Assembly: GCA_014695255.1 (NCBI GenBank)
Contig: JACJNX010000172.1
Span: forward strand, 1 to 53,436
Direction of reading: 5' to 3'
DNA length: 53,436 nt
Origin: Cyanobacteria bacterium FACHB-63
Lineage (GTDB): Bacteria; Cyanobacteriota; Cyanobacteriia; Leptolyngbyales; Leptolyngbyaceae
A program made the position numbers and the translations under genes. Positions 27,301 through 36,268 of this stretch are shown one piece after another; within the stretch, counting starts at the first letter, position 1; each line of letters begins with the position of its first letter. A model generated the notes under the pieces. The model ran no database searches. It worked only from the letters and a program-made list of their open reading frames with translations, and was not told the DNA's origin.

Positions 27301-27665
27301 CGCAGACGATTGACGTTAGTTGCATTGGGCTTAGCAGGGGTGTATCGCCAGGGAAAATCTTCGTCATAGAACTCGATGTAGGGGAGGAAATTGGTTTCAA
27401 AGTTGGTAATCCAATGACGGGGTTCCACTTTGAGGATGGCTTTTGCGTCAATCCCAACAATGTCTCCCGGCCCATACAGTTCAACTTTTTTAGAAATTTC
27501 CTGCTGCAATGGGGTTGTCCCCTCAATGGGGTCCCCCTTGAGGTTGAAGGCGATGGTCACCGATGCTCGGCTTTGAATTGCCGCATCCAGGTCAGCCGCA
27601 TTAATGGTGTTGGCAATGCCCTGGCGTAGCCACGGCAGAAATGTATAGGTTCCTAAATCAGTCAT
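24336..27665 (-). CDS. Large protein of unknown function with a hydrophobic segment (1109 residues)
   Basis: Starts MTDLGTYTFLPWLRQGIANT. The first 450 residues look globular with many tryptophans (DLWAWAHVHVNKSL). At about 612-655 there is a strongly hydrophobic stretch (LRFILLILLILIALFLGVLG and onward) that could cross a membrane once or twice. Acidic and proline-rich regions follow, then a second globular part with FGFDIDQDGSGGGSKQFWND near the C-terminus. I do not recognise a domain. A GAGG ribosome site lies in the 9-base gap to the upstream gene. The membrane segment makes it a candidate anchor for whatever the operon builds. Confidence 0.7.
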   Translation of the reverse strand: MTDLGTYTFLPWLRQGIANTINAADLDAAIQSRASVTIAFNLKGDPIEGTTPLQQEISKKVELYGPGDIVGIDAKAILKVEPRHWITNFETNFLPYIEFYDEDFPWRYTPAKPNATNVNRLRPWIMLVVLAEGEFQEGQGGGDRPLPYIVVENDKLFPKAEDLWAWAHVHVNKSLISGSTDMVLEANENGAALAQLEQILKQKPDLAYSRIVSPRQLKEKTAYHAFLVPVFETGRLAGLGLDPAATPYATHCAWDAYPDGAPTTRQEPTHYPVYHRWYFRTSTVGDFEYLVRLLQPRRMDSRVGRRDMDVQFPDGNLPGITDPELGGVLKLGGALQIPFGTLEDNEQQEVLKYENWAQPYPHPFQTELAAFINLADGYSRLDAETAHNDPNLPEPIQVDPDPLITPPLYGRWHAKMQRLLTDEAGNSLPQNTNWVHDLNLDPRFRVAAGFGTDVIKKNQEAYMDAAWGQIGDILKANQQIKWAQVAKEISWIWYDAQLRPLKERNPDRFFTLTAPLDRRVLVNNSTRFHTVKTSIVPRVAVAAPMRRVMRSRSRLIQYLDFSPTRPPEALVTRINTGEVIPAPPKVTPPSLPTLDQVAEEMLPDVPKVVIDLVRAVPPWLRFILLILLILIALFLGVLGLLIAVLAVFAFIYLDRVGRQTDAADSVKEENQTPEQIDTLPKSPDFVLTSPDETVEPTQGSTDSAEAARFKVALKDANRLIQASHQAAQEPPRRPLDLPALTVGTFQAINPELTIPRATLTTVFIPPRIKDALFEIFDEAMAYPEFDIPMYKPLAEISVELFLPNLQYIEQNSISLLETNQRFIEAYMVGLNHEFARELLWREYPTDQRGSYFRQFWDVSGYLNRDNLDRDALREKLRDIPPLHRWPKFSNLGENDHREASGETEEELVLVIRGELLKKYPTAVIYAQRAEWERVDGKIDKTKPRSLVSLDGADEVNPPPDKVRTPLYEAKVEPDIYFFGFDLTAQKARGETKEDPDDPGWFFVIKERPGEPRFGFDIDQDGSGGGSKQFWNDVSWTDVLPAGSPEPFVSPLPPPPLIFVPPPAEDEEGQKQHTEDMQITWSNSVSAAELAYILYQVPVLVAVHASKMLP

Positions 27666-27674
27666 GGTTCTGCC

Positions 27675-30600
27675 TCACCCGTTGAGATTAACTTCGTCGG
27701 CTGCAATCACATGGAGCAACGTTTGGCGCGTTGCATCGCGGGCAATTTCCGCCTGCATAAAAGCATGGGCTTTTGCCTCGCTGCTAAATACCGCCTGCTG
27801 GCTGATGACCCGGTTATCCACCGTCGATGCCACAACAAACTGTTCAGGTTTTAAGACAATGCGATCATCAAAGGGTTGAAACTGTTTTTTGTAATGTTGA
27901 GAGACAACCGACTTGGTTACTGCACTGCCATTGAGGAAGTGAGTGAATAAGCGATTGACAAAGGCAAATAACGCGATAATGACAAATTGAATGTTGCTAT
28001 CAATGACATGGGTTTCATAGCGAATATTACGCTTAACGGCCTTACCCGTAGCAATGGATTGATTCGAAACAGCTAATTCCACCCCGGCATCCTCCGGTTG
28101 AAACGGAGCTTGGGAGAGTTTGTCTGCATCTTTGAAGTTTTGAAATTGGGCGATCGCAAACGGCTCTCTCAAATCCGCTACTTTCTTCAGCCCACTGGCA
28201 ACCTCCAGATAAAATCGGTTGCCATCTTTGGGTTTCTGGTTCCCCACCTTATCAAGCCGCAAATCCAGCGGCACAAACCGTTGGGTAACGGTCAACGTAC
28301 CCGACGGGTGCAACACCAAACTTTCACTTTCTGTCGCTAACACCCGCAATGAAACCAGCAAGGTGTTCGCTGGCGGCAGTTGGGCTTTCCAGTTTGATAA
28401 CTTTTCAAATTCCCCCTTTAACAGCGGTAAGACATCAATGGGAGACAGGGACGTATCCTTCTTCTCCCCCCAGGTGAAGTCAAAGTTGGCTTTGATGCTA
28501 AAGAAGAGCAGTTTGAGTTTGCCATATCCCTTGGCCCGCCAGGGGGTAGCCCCTTCTAGAGAAAACTGAAGCGAAATACTAAATAGCCCAATGCCAAAGA
28601 CCTTGAGAGAGACTCCACAGGAAATTTCAATGATGAAAAAGAAGGGGTCAAATTGGAACAGGGCATCAAAGGCCAGATGACCTTCGAGCTTAAAGGCGCT
28701 GAAGCCAAAGAATAGCTCGGCTCTGGCCCCCAACTGCACCGTATTGGAGGTGACCGCAAAGTAACCCATCACCCGAATCCGTCCCCAGGATTCATTCAGG
28801 ATATTGAGGGATACCCGTTTGGGGGTGGGGAACGGTAGCGGCGGCGGCGTAAATTGAGGATGGAAACCACCCACGCTCACCACAAAATTACTGTCATCGC
28901 CCCAGGCCACGAGTACGCCCATCTCCCCTTCAATGGTGATGAACAGCACCCGCGATTCAAAAATGCTGGCAAAGAAGAACGCTCGTTTCTTATCAAATTC
29001 GATCGCCCCAATGAAGTTCACCTGAAGCACCAGCAGCGGTGCTTTTTCATCGGGCAACACCACCTTGAGTACTCCCAGGATGGCGATATTGCCAGGAATT
29101 TCGATAATGATGCCCAGAGAAAGGGTGATCAGGGCTGGGGTTCCCCATCCCAGCTTCGCCATGGGGCCAATCAGGAAGATGCCATTTTCTGGCGGGAAGA
29201 AGCGGCGCAAATCGCTGATGATGCGGGGGGCATTTTCGATGACGTTTTGCGGAAACAAGACGTTGGCGGCAGCTCCTGTCCGTACCCCTTCCGTCAGAAC
29301 CTCCAGCTTCATGGTGCGGTTCAGTCCCAGCAGCCCACCGACGCCCAGTAACACAAAGCCAAAGCCGAGTTGGATTCCAGTACCAAATTCAGCCGTGATG
29401 ATGATCAGCAAAGAAAAGCCCTTGGAGCCATCGGGCAGACGGGTAGTAATTAAGCCAATGGCTTTTAACGTCAGGAAGCCACTGAAAACTAGTTCCAGTG
29501 CCCCGGAATATTCCTCCCGATCAAAGTCGAAGTAGAGGTAGCCACCACCCTTGACCACCCCTGCATCTATCGCTAACCCAACCCCATTTGGCGGCTTAAA
29601 CTCGATATCAATCTGAGCTATGCCCGCATTGCCTCCCTCTGATGGAAACGTCATCCTGGCCTTAGCACCCAGGCGATTAACGCTCGCTGCCAATGGCCCC
29701 AACTGAACTGCTAAATCGGCAGAAAACTCCAGCGGAATCGCGCCTCCATCAAAGCCGCCAATCAAATACGCCGAGGAAACGAGCAGTGGTCCCAATTCCA
29801 GGTGGGTCGGCAAGGCAATTTCGATGGTCGCGCTGCCGGTAAAGCGCAGCCCGTCTTTGGTGTTGTAAACAGCCCCAAGGTCAAAGACAGATTCAACCTC
29901 CACCCCGCTGAGAATCTGCGCTAGAAATCCGTCCGCCTGGGAGGCATTGATGAAAATCTTTCCTTCTTTGACTTCCAGTTCTACACCTAGGTCAACAGTT
30001 GGAGACGGTGCTCCGCTGGTCGCACTCAGGCGCAGTGGCAGTCGGCTACTAAACCGCTTCAGCTCCAGTCGGCTATCGCCCACCTGCCCAATGAGAATCA
30101 TTGGCGATCCATCGCCATTCTCAGCCCTCAGACCAAAGGCTGCATCTAACGATGCAGCAGCCGTTGGCGGCTCGATCCGCAGTCCGTTTTGGGGATGTAG
30201 GAGAAACTCGATGCCCCCCTCAAAACGCGAGGTGGAACTGACCGTTACTGACCACGGCCCGCCAATTGGGGCTGCAACCTCCAACGACTTCTGAGCCGGA
30301 ATTCGCAGGCGCAGACTTAAACCAGGTAATGCGCCTGGTGTTACCGCCATGCGAAACAGAAATGCCTCCAGCACAAGCGGTTGCCCTGGCACTTCGATCA
30401 GTAAGGTTTCTGCATCCGGTCGATCCACCATCTGCTTCAAACGCTTAAACAGCTCGAGGCCATCAAAGCTGGGTTCGCCGAAGCCATACAGATCGGCCAG
30501 ATGCTGGGTCGGGTCGCTGAACAACGGAGCAATGCGGTCGAAGCGAACCCGCTGTAACCGGAAGGGCGGCAGGCTTGGATCGGTCGGATCACCTGCAATC

Positions 30601-31103
30601 GCCTCATCGTCAAACAGACCCACCAGAGTCAGTGCCCCCTTGAGGTTGGGCTGGCGATCTCTCACCCAGCTAATCAGCGTCAAATGCAGGAGTCGCTCCG
30701 GCAGTTGGCGTGCAGCTTCCCCCAGCCGTGCTTTCTGGTTCGCAGTCAGCCCTGAAGCGGCCTGTATTGCCGCTTCAATTGAGGTGCCCAACTGCACGAA
30801 TGCGTCGCCAGCCTCGCCAATTCGCAGCCCCAGCTGCAGTGCTGCATTCAGCATGGCGCTATTATCGTCGGCGGCGATTGCATCGATCAGGGACTGGACT
30901 GCAGGAGGCAATTGCAGGCAGGCGTCGGCAGCTTGCTGAAGCCGCTGCGGAATTGTCCCAGACTCCAGCAGACCCGGTGGCAACCGCATGCCGAGCTGAT
31001 CCAGCAGTTGCTCCGCTTGATCGCCCTGCAAGCGTTCAGCTAAGGGGGATAGCGCATCGCCGACGATGCCCACCAAAGTTTCGATTACTCCTGCTCCGCT
31101 CAT
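27675..31103 (-). CDS. DUF6603-like beta-rich giant protein (1142 residues)
   Basis: Residues 1 to about 230 are helical, with repeated amphipathic helices. From about 260 to 900 the sequence alternates hydrophobic and polar residues in long beta-like stretches with many Gly and Phe, including GIQLGFGFVLLGVGGLLGLNR near 600 (split as LGFGFVLLGVGG and LLGLNR), which I associate from memory with the uncharacterised family DUF6603. A C-terminal segment (SNIQFVIIALFAFVNRLFTH) is hydrophobic. There is no signal peptide. The start codon follows the S8 gene stop by two bases, with the ribosome site AGTAGGA inside that stop region. It may form a beta-helix or barrel-like scaffold; function unknown. 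Confidence 0.7.
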   Translation of the reverse strand: MSGAGVIETLVGIVGDALSPLAERLQGDQAEQLLDQLGMRLPPGLLESGTIPQRLQQAADACLQLPPAVQSLIDAIAADDNSAMLNAALQLGLRIGEAGDAFVQLGTSIEAAIQAASGLTANQKARLGEAARQLPERLLHLTLISWVRDRQPNLKGALTLVGLFDDEAIAGDPTDPSLPPFRLQRVRFDRIAPLFSDPTQHLADLYGFGEPSFDGLELFKRLKQMVDRPDAETLLIEVPGQPLVLEAFLFRMAVTPGALPGLSLRLRIPAQKSLEVAAPIGGPWSVTVSSTSRFEGGIEFLLHPQNGLRIEPPTAAASLDAAFGLRAENGDGSPMILIGQVGDSRLELKRFSSRLPLRLSATSGAPSPTVDLGVELEVKEGKIFINASQADGFLAQILSGVEVESVFDLGAVYNTKDGLRFTGSATIEIALPTHLELGPLLVSSAYLIGGFDGGAIPLEFSADLAVQLGPLAASVNRLGAKARMTFPSEGGNAGIAQIDIEFKPPNGVGLAIDAGVVKGGGYLYFDFDREEYSGALELVFSGFLTLKAIGLITTRLPDGSKGFSLLIIITAEFGTGIQLGFGFVLLGVGGLLGLNRTMKLEVLTEGVRTGAAANVLFPQNVIENAPRIISDLRRFFPPENGIFLIGPMAKLGWGTPALITLSLGIIIEIPGNIAILGVLKVVLPDEKAPLLVLQVNFIGAIEFDKKRAFFFASIFESRVLFITIEGEMGVLVAWGDDSNFVVSVGGFHPQFTPPPLPFPTPKRVSLNILNESWGRIRVMGYFAVTSNTVQLGARAELFFGFSAFKLEGHLAFDALFQFDPFFFIIEISCGVSLKVFGIGLFSISLQFSLEGATPWRAKGYGKLKLLFFSIKANFDFTWGEKKDTSLSPIDVLPLLKGEFEKLSNWKAQLPPANTLLVSLRVLATESESLVLHPSGTLTVTQRFVPLDLRLDKVGNQKPKDGNRFYLEVASGLKKVADLREPFAIAQFQNFKDADKLSQAPFQPEDAGVELAVSNQSIATGKAVKRNIRYETHVIDSNIQFVIIALFAFVNRLFTHFLNGSAVTKSVVSQHYKKQFQPFDDRIVLKPEQFVVASTVDNRVISQQAVFSSEAKAHAFMQAEIARDATRQTLLHVIAADEVNLNG

Positions 31104-31105
31104 TC

Positions 31106-33895
31106 CTACTGCCTCTTCAGTTCAAGGGCTTTCTGATCCAGCAATTGAAGATCGCCACCCGGCCAGAATTTTATGAATGAGCCGTAATGATCGATATCCA
31201 ACTGCAGGTTTGAATTGCCAAACCGTTTCAAGATCCAAAGAAAACGTTGCAGCAGCAAGCTAACGTCATGCCCATCAACTACTGCTGGCATGACGATGAG
31301 GCCGGTAGGATGGCTGACCAGCAAGTGCCGCACCAGAAGCGGCCCACCCTGATGCCGCCACACGGCTGCCACTCTTGAATTGTTGTTGACGAGCCGCAGC
31401 ACCTGATCAAAATGCTCACTGATCAGCGCCGCCATCAGCATTAACCCTGGCCGGGGACCAAAGCGCGATCGCCATTCTCCCAGGCGTGAATAAATCGTGT
31501 GGGGCGTATACCCCCACTCCGGCTCCTCGATGGAAAAGGAGCCACCGCCGCCACTACTGCCGCCCGCTGCTGCCGGAATGTCAGCCAGCACCGCTGCGGC
31601 ATTGGCCTTACCTGCTCCCCAGATGGAGCTAGCCCGGATGTTTAACAACGGGTCAAAGATTGGCGGTACTTCCGTACCAGGAATTCCTTCGACCCGGGTA
31701 GTTCGCTGCAGATGCCCCCGCACTTGCTCAAAGGTCAGGTTTCGATTCTTTTCGAACATCAAGGCAATCAGACCTGTGATGTGCGGCGCAGACATGCTAG
31801 TTCCATCCTTGTCCACCACCAACTGATCACAGCACGAAGATGGCTCTGGTTTGTCATCACGGCTACGCGGTGCCCTTACGCCAGTGCCGGGTGCTGCAAC
31901 AGTCGGCTTCAACTCGTGTACTAGTGCTCCCACAGCTTTCCACTGCACGGCGCCGTCCACCACGTTTTGTCCAAGCGTGTTAGGCCAGACAGGTTCTGCC
32001 GCTCCGGAAGTTCCGGCCGTGATGCAGCGATAACGAAAACCTGTCTGTGCTCCAGTCGGAATCACATGATTGCCGACACTATAGACATGACTCGGCTGCC
32101 ATGTGACTTGGGCTGGCATTGTCTGTTTGCCTCGAGACGAACTGTCGTTGATCAAGCCATTGTCGTCCGAGTAGTTGGCCACAGTGATGGCGGTTAGGGC
32201 GGAACCAGGTGAATTAATAGTGTCGAAGCGCCTGCGCTCAACGATATCGCTCTCAGATGGCAACCGAAAGGTAGGATGCGGATCGCCACTGAGTCCGGTC
32301 TCGAACCAGGCCCTCCATTTAGCCTCGACACCAGCAGTTTCCTGTAAGGTAAACTGCCACTGCCCTGGCCTGATTACCACATCAGAGCGTTCCACGTCAG
32401 TATTGTTCGGGTGCGCAGCCGCTGTTGTGCCATTGACACCGCGCATGACTGTCCAGGTTGTCGTGCCTTGGCCCGCCGTCACGGTAAGCTGTTCCGAACC
32501 GATTTTGATCTGGTAGTTCCCTGAGGTCGGGAAGCCGGCTGCCGATGCAACCGTGATAGAGACAACTGTGGCATTAATCGCGCTGCTCAGTTGTGTGCGA
32601 GCCGCTGTGATGGAAACCGAAATATTTTTCTGGTTGTTGTAAATTGGGATTGGTGCAGTCGAAGAGCCAACTGCAATTGTCATGCCGCCAATCGTAAAGG
32701 GCGATCCAGCAGCACCTGGGGCAATTGGTCCAATACTTTTCGAGCCAGGCAGCCCCGGATTTGGTGGTGCGGTTAGAGTCAGGTTCAGGGTTGATGTGCC
32801 GTTGTACCAGATATCCAGATAGTCTTGTTTCATCGAACCTTCTGGAATGGTGAACGATACTGTCGCCGATCCGTTGGCAGTAATGATTCCGTTCTCGTGA
32901 ATCTCATTATCACCATCGTTCCCGGCTGCACATACGATGGCCAGTCCAGGGGGCACCGAGCCAGCCGGTCGTAGAATACTTTCTAGGGTGTTATCGCGCC
33001 AAGCTGTACCATCGTGCGGACCTGAACTGGAACCAAAGCTGCAATTAATCACGACTGGCTTATTGCCGTGTCGTGTCCCTGCTTGAGCACACCACATTAA
33101 GGCGTCATCCACATTGCTCTGGGCCCCTTCTGGAAGATCGATGGCTTTGACGATGACTAGCTCCGCCTCTGGCGCAACCCCAACATATCTTCCTGGGAAT
33201 GAGCAGCGATCGTCTTGTCTCCCATTCCCGACAGCAATGCCCGCCACATGAGTGCCATGTCCGTTTTTGTCAACACTGTGGAAGGGTGGACCTGCGGCAA
33301 GGCCCGCATTAATTTCGGCAGCTGAATAGACCCGCCCAATTTGTTGAAACGCTGCTGGTGGCAAAGATCCGCCTGTACTTGCTGCCTGATCCCACAACTC
33401 CAGAATCCGAGTGGTGGTCGCGGTTTTCTTAAATGAGTCATGAAAGATATCGATGCCAGTATCAATAATCGCCACGATGACTCCTGCTCCTTTGCCAGGC
33501 CATGGAGCCGTGGGCGGTACCTTCCACGGTACCCGCATCTCCGCCACTGTTCCGTCCAAGGCTGGATGCGATTCTGGAATCTTCTCGATATGGACAACCG
33601 AAGGAACAGACGCCAAACGCTCCAGATCCTCGAATGCAATGCTGCCAGTGACCCTGCCGTTGAAGTCGAAGCCCGCCTGCAAACCAGCTTCCCGAAGCAC
33701 TTCAACATCTCCATCGTGGATCACACCGACGACAACCCGCTTCTTTTCGGAACTCGAAGAGGACTCAACGGCCCTTGCAGACGTTTCCAAGGCAGCAGAT
33801 TCAGGCCTACTGGACGATTGAGTCCGCCAAAACCCGAATTCCGCCACAAGATTGGGTGACAGCTTGCTCATAGGATCTTGAAATTTCTCATCCAT
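31106..33895 (-). CDS. Subtilisin-like S8 serine protease with inserted modules, first gene of the giant operon
   Basis: A 929-residue protein with a full S8 catalytic set: aspartate in AIIDTGID (about 147), histidine in NGHGTHVAG (about 213), oxyanion asparagine in CAAGNDGD and serine in GTSMSAPH (about 698). Between the last two sit inserted beta modules. One contains TVMRGVNGTTAAAHPNNTDV; another has the pattern W-x3-HVYSVGNHV ... GFRYRC ... GTSGAAEPVWP ... VDGAVQWKA, typical of small modules in phage tail and carbohydrate-binding proteins. No signal peptide is visible, so it may act in the cytoplasm or leave by another route. Its role may be processing of its operon partners, or it may be the toxic cargo. 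It heads the operon at 33.9 kb. Confidence 0.8.
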   Translation of the reverse strand: MDEKFQDPMSKLSPNLVAEFGFWRTQSSSRPESAALETSARAVESSSSSEKKRVVVGVIHDGDVEVLREAGLQAGFDFNGRVTGSIAFEDLERLASVPSVVHIEKIPESHPALDGTVAEMRVPWKVPPTAPWPGKGAGVIVAIIDTGIDIFHDSFKKTATTTRILELWDQAASTGGSLPPAAFQQIGRVYSAAEINAGLAAGPPFHSVDKNGHGTHVAGIAVGNGRQDDRCSFPGRYVGVAPEAELVIVKAIDLPEGAQSNVDDALMWCAQAGTRHGNKPVVINCSFGSSSGPHDGTAWRDNTLESILRPAGSVPPGLAIVCAAGNDGDNEIHENGIITANGSATVSFTIPEGSMKQDYLDIWYNGTSTLNLTLTAPPNPGLPGSKSIGPIAPGAAGSPFTIGGMTIAVGSSTAPIPIYNNQKNISVSITAARTQLSSAINATVVSITVASAAGFPTSGNYQIKIGSEQLTVTAGQGTTTWTVMRGVNGTTAAAHPNNTDVERSDVVIRPGQWQFTLQETAGVEAKWRAWFETGLSGDPHPTFRLPSESDIVERRRFDTINSPGSALTAITVANYSDDNGLINDSSSRGKQTMPAQVTWQPSHVYSVGNHVIPTGAQTGFRYRCITAGTSGAAEPVWPNTLGQNVVDGAVQWKAVGALVHELKPTVAAPGTGVRAPRSRDDKPEPSSCCDQLVVDKDGTSMSAPHITGLIALMFEKNRNLTFEQVRGHLQRTTRVEGIPGTEVPPIFDPLLNIRASSIWGAGKANAAAVLADIPAAAGGSSGGGGSFSIEEPEWGYTPHTIYSRLGEWRSRFGPRPGLMLMAALISEHFDQVLRLVNNNSRVAAVWRHQGGPLLVRHLLVSHPTGLIVMPAVVDGHDVSLLLQRFLWILKRFGNSNLQLDIDHYGSFIKFWPGGDLQLLDQKALELKRQ

Positions 33896-34355
33896 AGCAT
33901 TGGCACCATTTCGTGCGTGAATAGATTAGATTCAAACCCTCATGAATTGGTTCAATAGAACCTGGTTAATATCCTGATAGCTGCCACAAGCAACCAAATC
34001 TACAGGATTTTGGATTGAAAAAACCACCAAGTGCAGTGTAGAACTTAAATCTGATGTAACAATCATTAGGAAATATATCTTTGTGTAAATTAAAGAAAAT
34101 AAATAGACCTTTCCAGAAATCTACAAGCGTTACTGCTCCTGCGGCTGAGGGCGATCTGACCAGGGTAGTTGCTGAACGCAATCCTGCGGGTTTGCAACAG
34201 TTTCTATTAGGAATGAACCATAAAAATATGGCTGATTTTTGATTGATTTCTGCTGTTAAAAGGTACCCGTGAGGGTACTTTCAAGATGCTATTGTATTCA
34301 ACACAATAAATAAGTTGGGGCAGCATAATGGCTCAACTTATTTATTAGATGTGTC
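33896..34355. promoter_or_regulatory. Upstream region of the giant operon, with two hairpins
   Basis: No convincing gene. It should contain the promoter of the minus-strand giant operon, but I cannot name -35/-10 boxes with confidence. AAGGTACCC-GTGA-GGGTACTT near 34259-34281 and AATAAATAAGTTG (34305-34317) with its exact complement (34334-34346) form hairpins just ahead of the small plus gene. Confidence 0.4.
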
Positions 34356-34661
34356 ATGCAAGTCAAAAGCCAATCAACCAACGAACGGGAACTCCGTCTC
34401 AGTTTCAGCTTTAACCGCGATGATCTGCAACTGGAATACAGTCTTATTGGAGTTGTTGTGCATTTGTCTGAATGCCCAACGGTAGGAGAGCCGAGTAGTC
34501 CATCGCTGCCAACCCGCGTCATACGGGTCGCGTTGCCGCCAAATACTCGTTTAATTGACATAGACGCTAAAGCAATTAAGACTCATTCTTCACCTTCATC
34601 GAGAACATCAACGACAGTTCCTTCATTCTCAACTTCTAGAGTATTAGGCACAGAATAAAGC
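34356..34661 (+). CDS. Small hypothetical protein with a propeptide-like segment
   Basis: About 100 residues, beginning MQVKSQSTNERELRLSFSF. The centre reads VGEPSSPSLPTRVIRVALPP followed by NTRLIDIDAKA. The pattern G-x-P-x-LP ... VALPP-x-T/A-R-x-x-x-I is reminiscent of the pro-domains of secreted proteases of the gingipain type, where such segments inhibit the enzyme. It is encoded divergently from the S8 protease operon, so a regulatory link is conceivable but unproven. The tail is Ser/Thr-rich. Confidence 0.35.
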
Positions 34662-35025
34662 CAGTGCAGCATGGGAAAAGCTCCTAATCTTAAGTAACAT
34701 CTATACCTATAAGTGACGAAGAAGAAACAGTGTGACGCACTTGGCTCAATCGCCTGAAATAGTATTTGATTGATTCAATGTTCTTTCTAAAGAGAAACAT
34801 TTGTAAAACACAAAATCAACGCGTAGATTATAAGCCTTAAAATAGTTTAGTCACTAAACTTAAACTCATTGCACTAATACTTAGAACAACACAATTTTGC
34901 ATGAATAGACAGCTTCTACATCAATGGTGATACTGGAATGCCCAAAATTTCTCAGCATTCATAAAATTGCTAAGTGATACCTGGGCAGGACGAGACTGTA
35001 GCCCCAATATAAGGATTACCTCGCC
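34662..35025. other. Intergenic stretch, nothing recognised
   Basis: AT-rich, no coding frame of note, no strong repeat or hairpin. Confidence 0.4.
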
Positions 35026-35280
35026 ATGAATGACTTCACCTCGCTCGATGATTCAAGCACGGCTGTACCTCCTACTTCAATTAGCATCAGCAGCACAGAC
35101 CAAAATACTGTTCTTCTTGACCCTGCTACACTCAAAACTCTAGATCAGATTAGTTCTCTAACCCTAATCTGCATTACAGTTTGGCTATGCCTATACAGCA
35201 CTGTTCAAGTTTTTTCTAACAGCGTCCGGTTGATGGAGCAAATTAATCGCTTTATTGAACTGCTGGTTAAGAAGAACTAA
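35026..35280 (+). CDS. Small single-pass membrane protein
   Basis: An 84-residue protein. A polar Ser/Thr-rich N-terminus of about 45 residues precedes one hydrophobic segment (LTLICITVWLCLYSTVQVF) and a short basic C-terminus. No family recognised. It is convergent with the sigma-factor gene, with a gap of 66 bases. It could be a small anti-sigma-like or stress protein, but nothing in the sequence proves this. Confidence 0.45.
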   Translation: MNDFTSLDDSSTAVPPTSISISSTDQNTVLLDPATLKTLDQISSLTLICITVWLCLYSTVQVFSNSVRLMEQINRFIELLVKKN

Positions 35281-35346
35281 GTTTTTACTTCAACCCCTTG
35301 TCCTACACGGATGAGGGGAAGATTGAATACTAGAGAATTCCTACAA

Positions 35347-35952
35347 TTAGCGGAGTGGCGTATACTCACCTCCAAGTTCATGAAAGAGTCGTCGTAAGTC
35401 GCGTTTGGTGCGAGTTGCCCTCTGGCGCAGAGTGTCTTCGCTAGGCGCTTCACCATCGCGCTCAAGTAGACGTTTCCGAATAGCAGACCAAGATAATTCC
35501 TCTAAAACTCGCCAGTCCATTAATTCTGCACCACCTGGATTGTTAGCTCTTAACATCTCAAACGCTTGCAAAAGAATCGTTAAATTACGATCGCAGCGCT
35601 CCTCGCAGAAATTTTCACGCCCAGATAGCGCAGCTAAGGTAGCTGATTGTGGATCAGTAGGAAGCTCTCTTCTTTCCTTACGAAAGCGTTCTCGCACAAT
35701 ATTATAAGCAGTCGCTTTAATCCACGCTCTGGGCTGATGAATGGGAGTTCCCTGCTGTGTTGTCCTCAACCCCCTTAGATAGGCTTCAGTTAGAATGTCA
35801 GCAGGTTCGACACGAGAATCTAGACCAAATCGCTGAATATAACGTTTCACGGTTGGAATCATTGAGTAAGCATGGGGGCTATCTCTGTCAAGAATTTGAT
35901 TCATTACTTCGTCAAGCGCTTTTCTCTGACAATCCTTCTCTGAGTCGTTCAT
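35347..35952 (-). CDS. ECF-like RNA polymerase sigma factor
   Basis: A 201-residue protein. Region 2 is seen as VEPADILTEAYLRGLRTTQQ followed by PRAWIKATAYNIVRERFRKE, the usual sigma-70 region 2 order. A region-4-like helix-turn-helix lies near the C-terminus (LEELSWSAIRKRLLERDGEA then TLRQRATRTKRDL). Size fits extracytoplasmic-function sigma factors. Related cyanobacterial proteins are often called sigma-70 region 2 proteins. It lies about 1.4 kb upstream of the giant operon on the same strand and could direct its transcription; that link is only positional. Confidence 0.7.
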   Translation of the reverse strand: MNDSEKDCQRKALDEVMNQILDRDSPHAYSMIPTVKRYIQRFGLDSRVEPADILTEAYLRGLRTTQQGTPIHQPRAWIKATAYNIVRERFRKERRELPTDPQSATLAALSGRENFCEERCDRNLTILLQAFEMLRANNPGGAELMDWRVLEELSWSAIRKRLLERDGEAPSEDTLRQRATRTKRDLRRLFHELGGEYTPLR

Positions 35953-36268
35953 AGGTTTTCTACAACGAGGACTTCATACATCAGTGGCAGTTAACCTGAG
36001 AGTGTGACACTTATAGATGACAGAAGCCACCGTCTACGGGTTTTTCACCCTCAAAAGATTATAGTGAAAATCTTTAAAGTACGGGATGTCACATTCCTGA
36101 AGTCGTCAGCACTAAGTGTATGGAGGCGATTCAATCACTGCCATCCGTACCCTCGTTCTCTAGGTCTTAACCGATTCGGCGGCAGAACTTAAGTGCTTCA
36201 GTCTGCTCTTGAACGAAGTAACGGCACTGAAATTGTTTTGTCTTGTAACGCGCAGAAGGAAATATATT
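35953..36268. other. Divergent promoter region, nothing specific recognised
   Basis: Lies between the minus-strand sigma-factor gene and the plus-strand gene at 36269. No hairpin or repeat of note. Confidence 0.35.

Noticed and set aside
16611-33895. Giant operon as a prophage tail or a known contractile injection system
   Set aside because: I see no sheath, tube, baseplate gp25-like, spike or AAA+ ATPase gene, only tail-like modules inside the protease.
33966-34181. 71-codon minus ORF upstream of the S8 gene
   Set aside because: Irregular composition rich in Phe and Cys, no start context; treated as intergenic.
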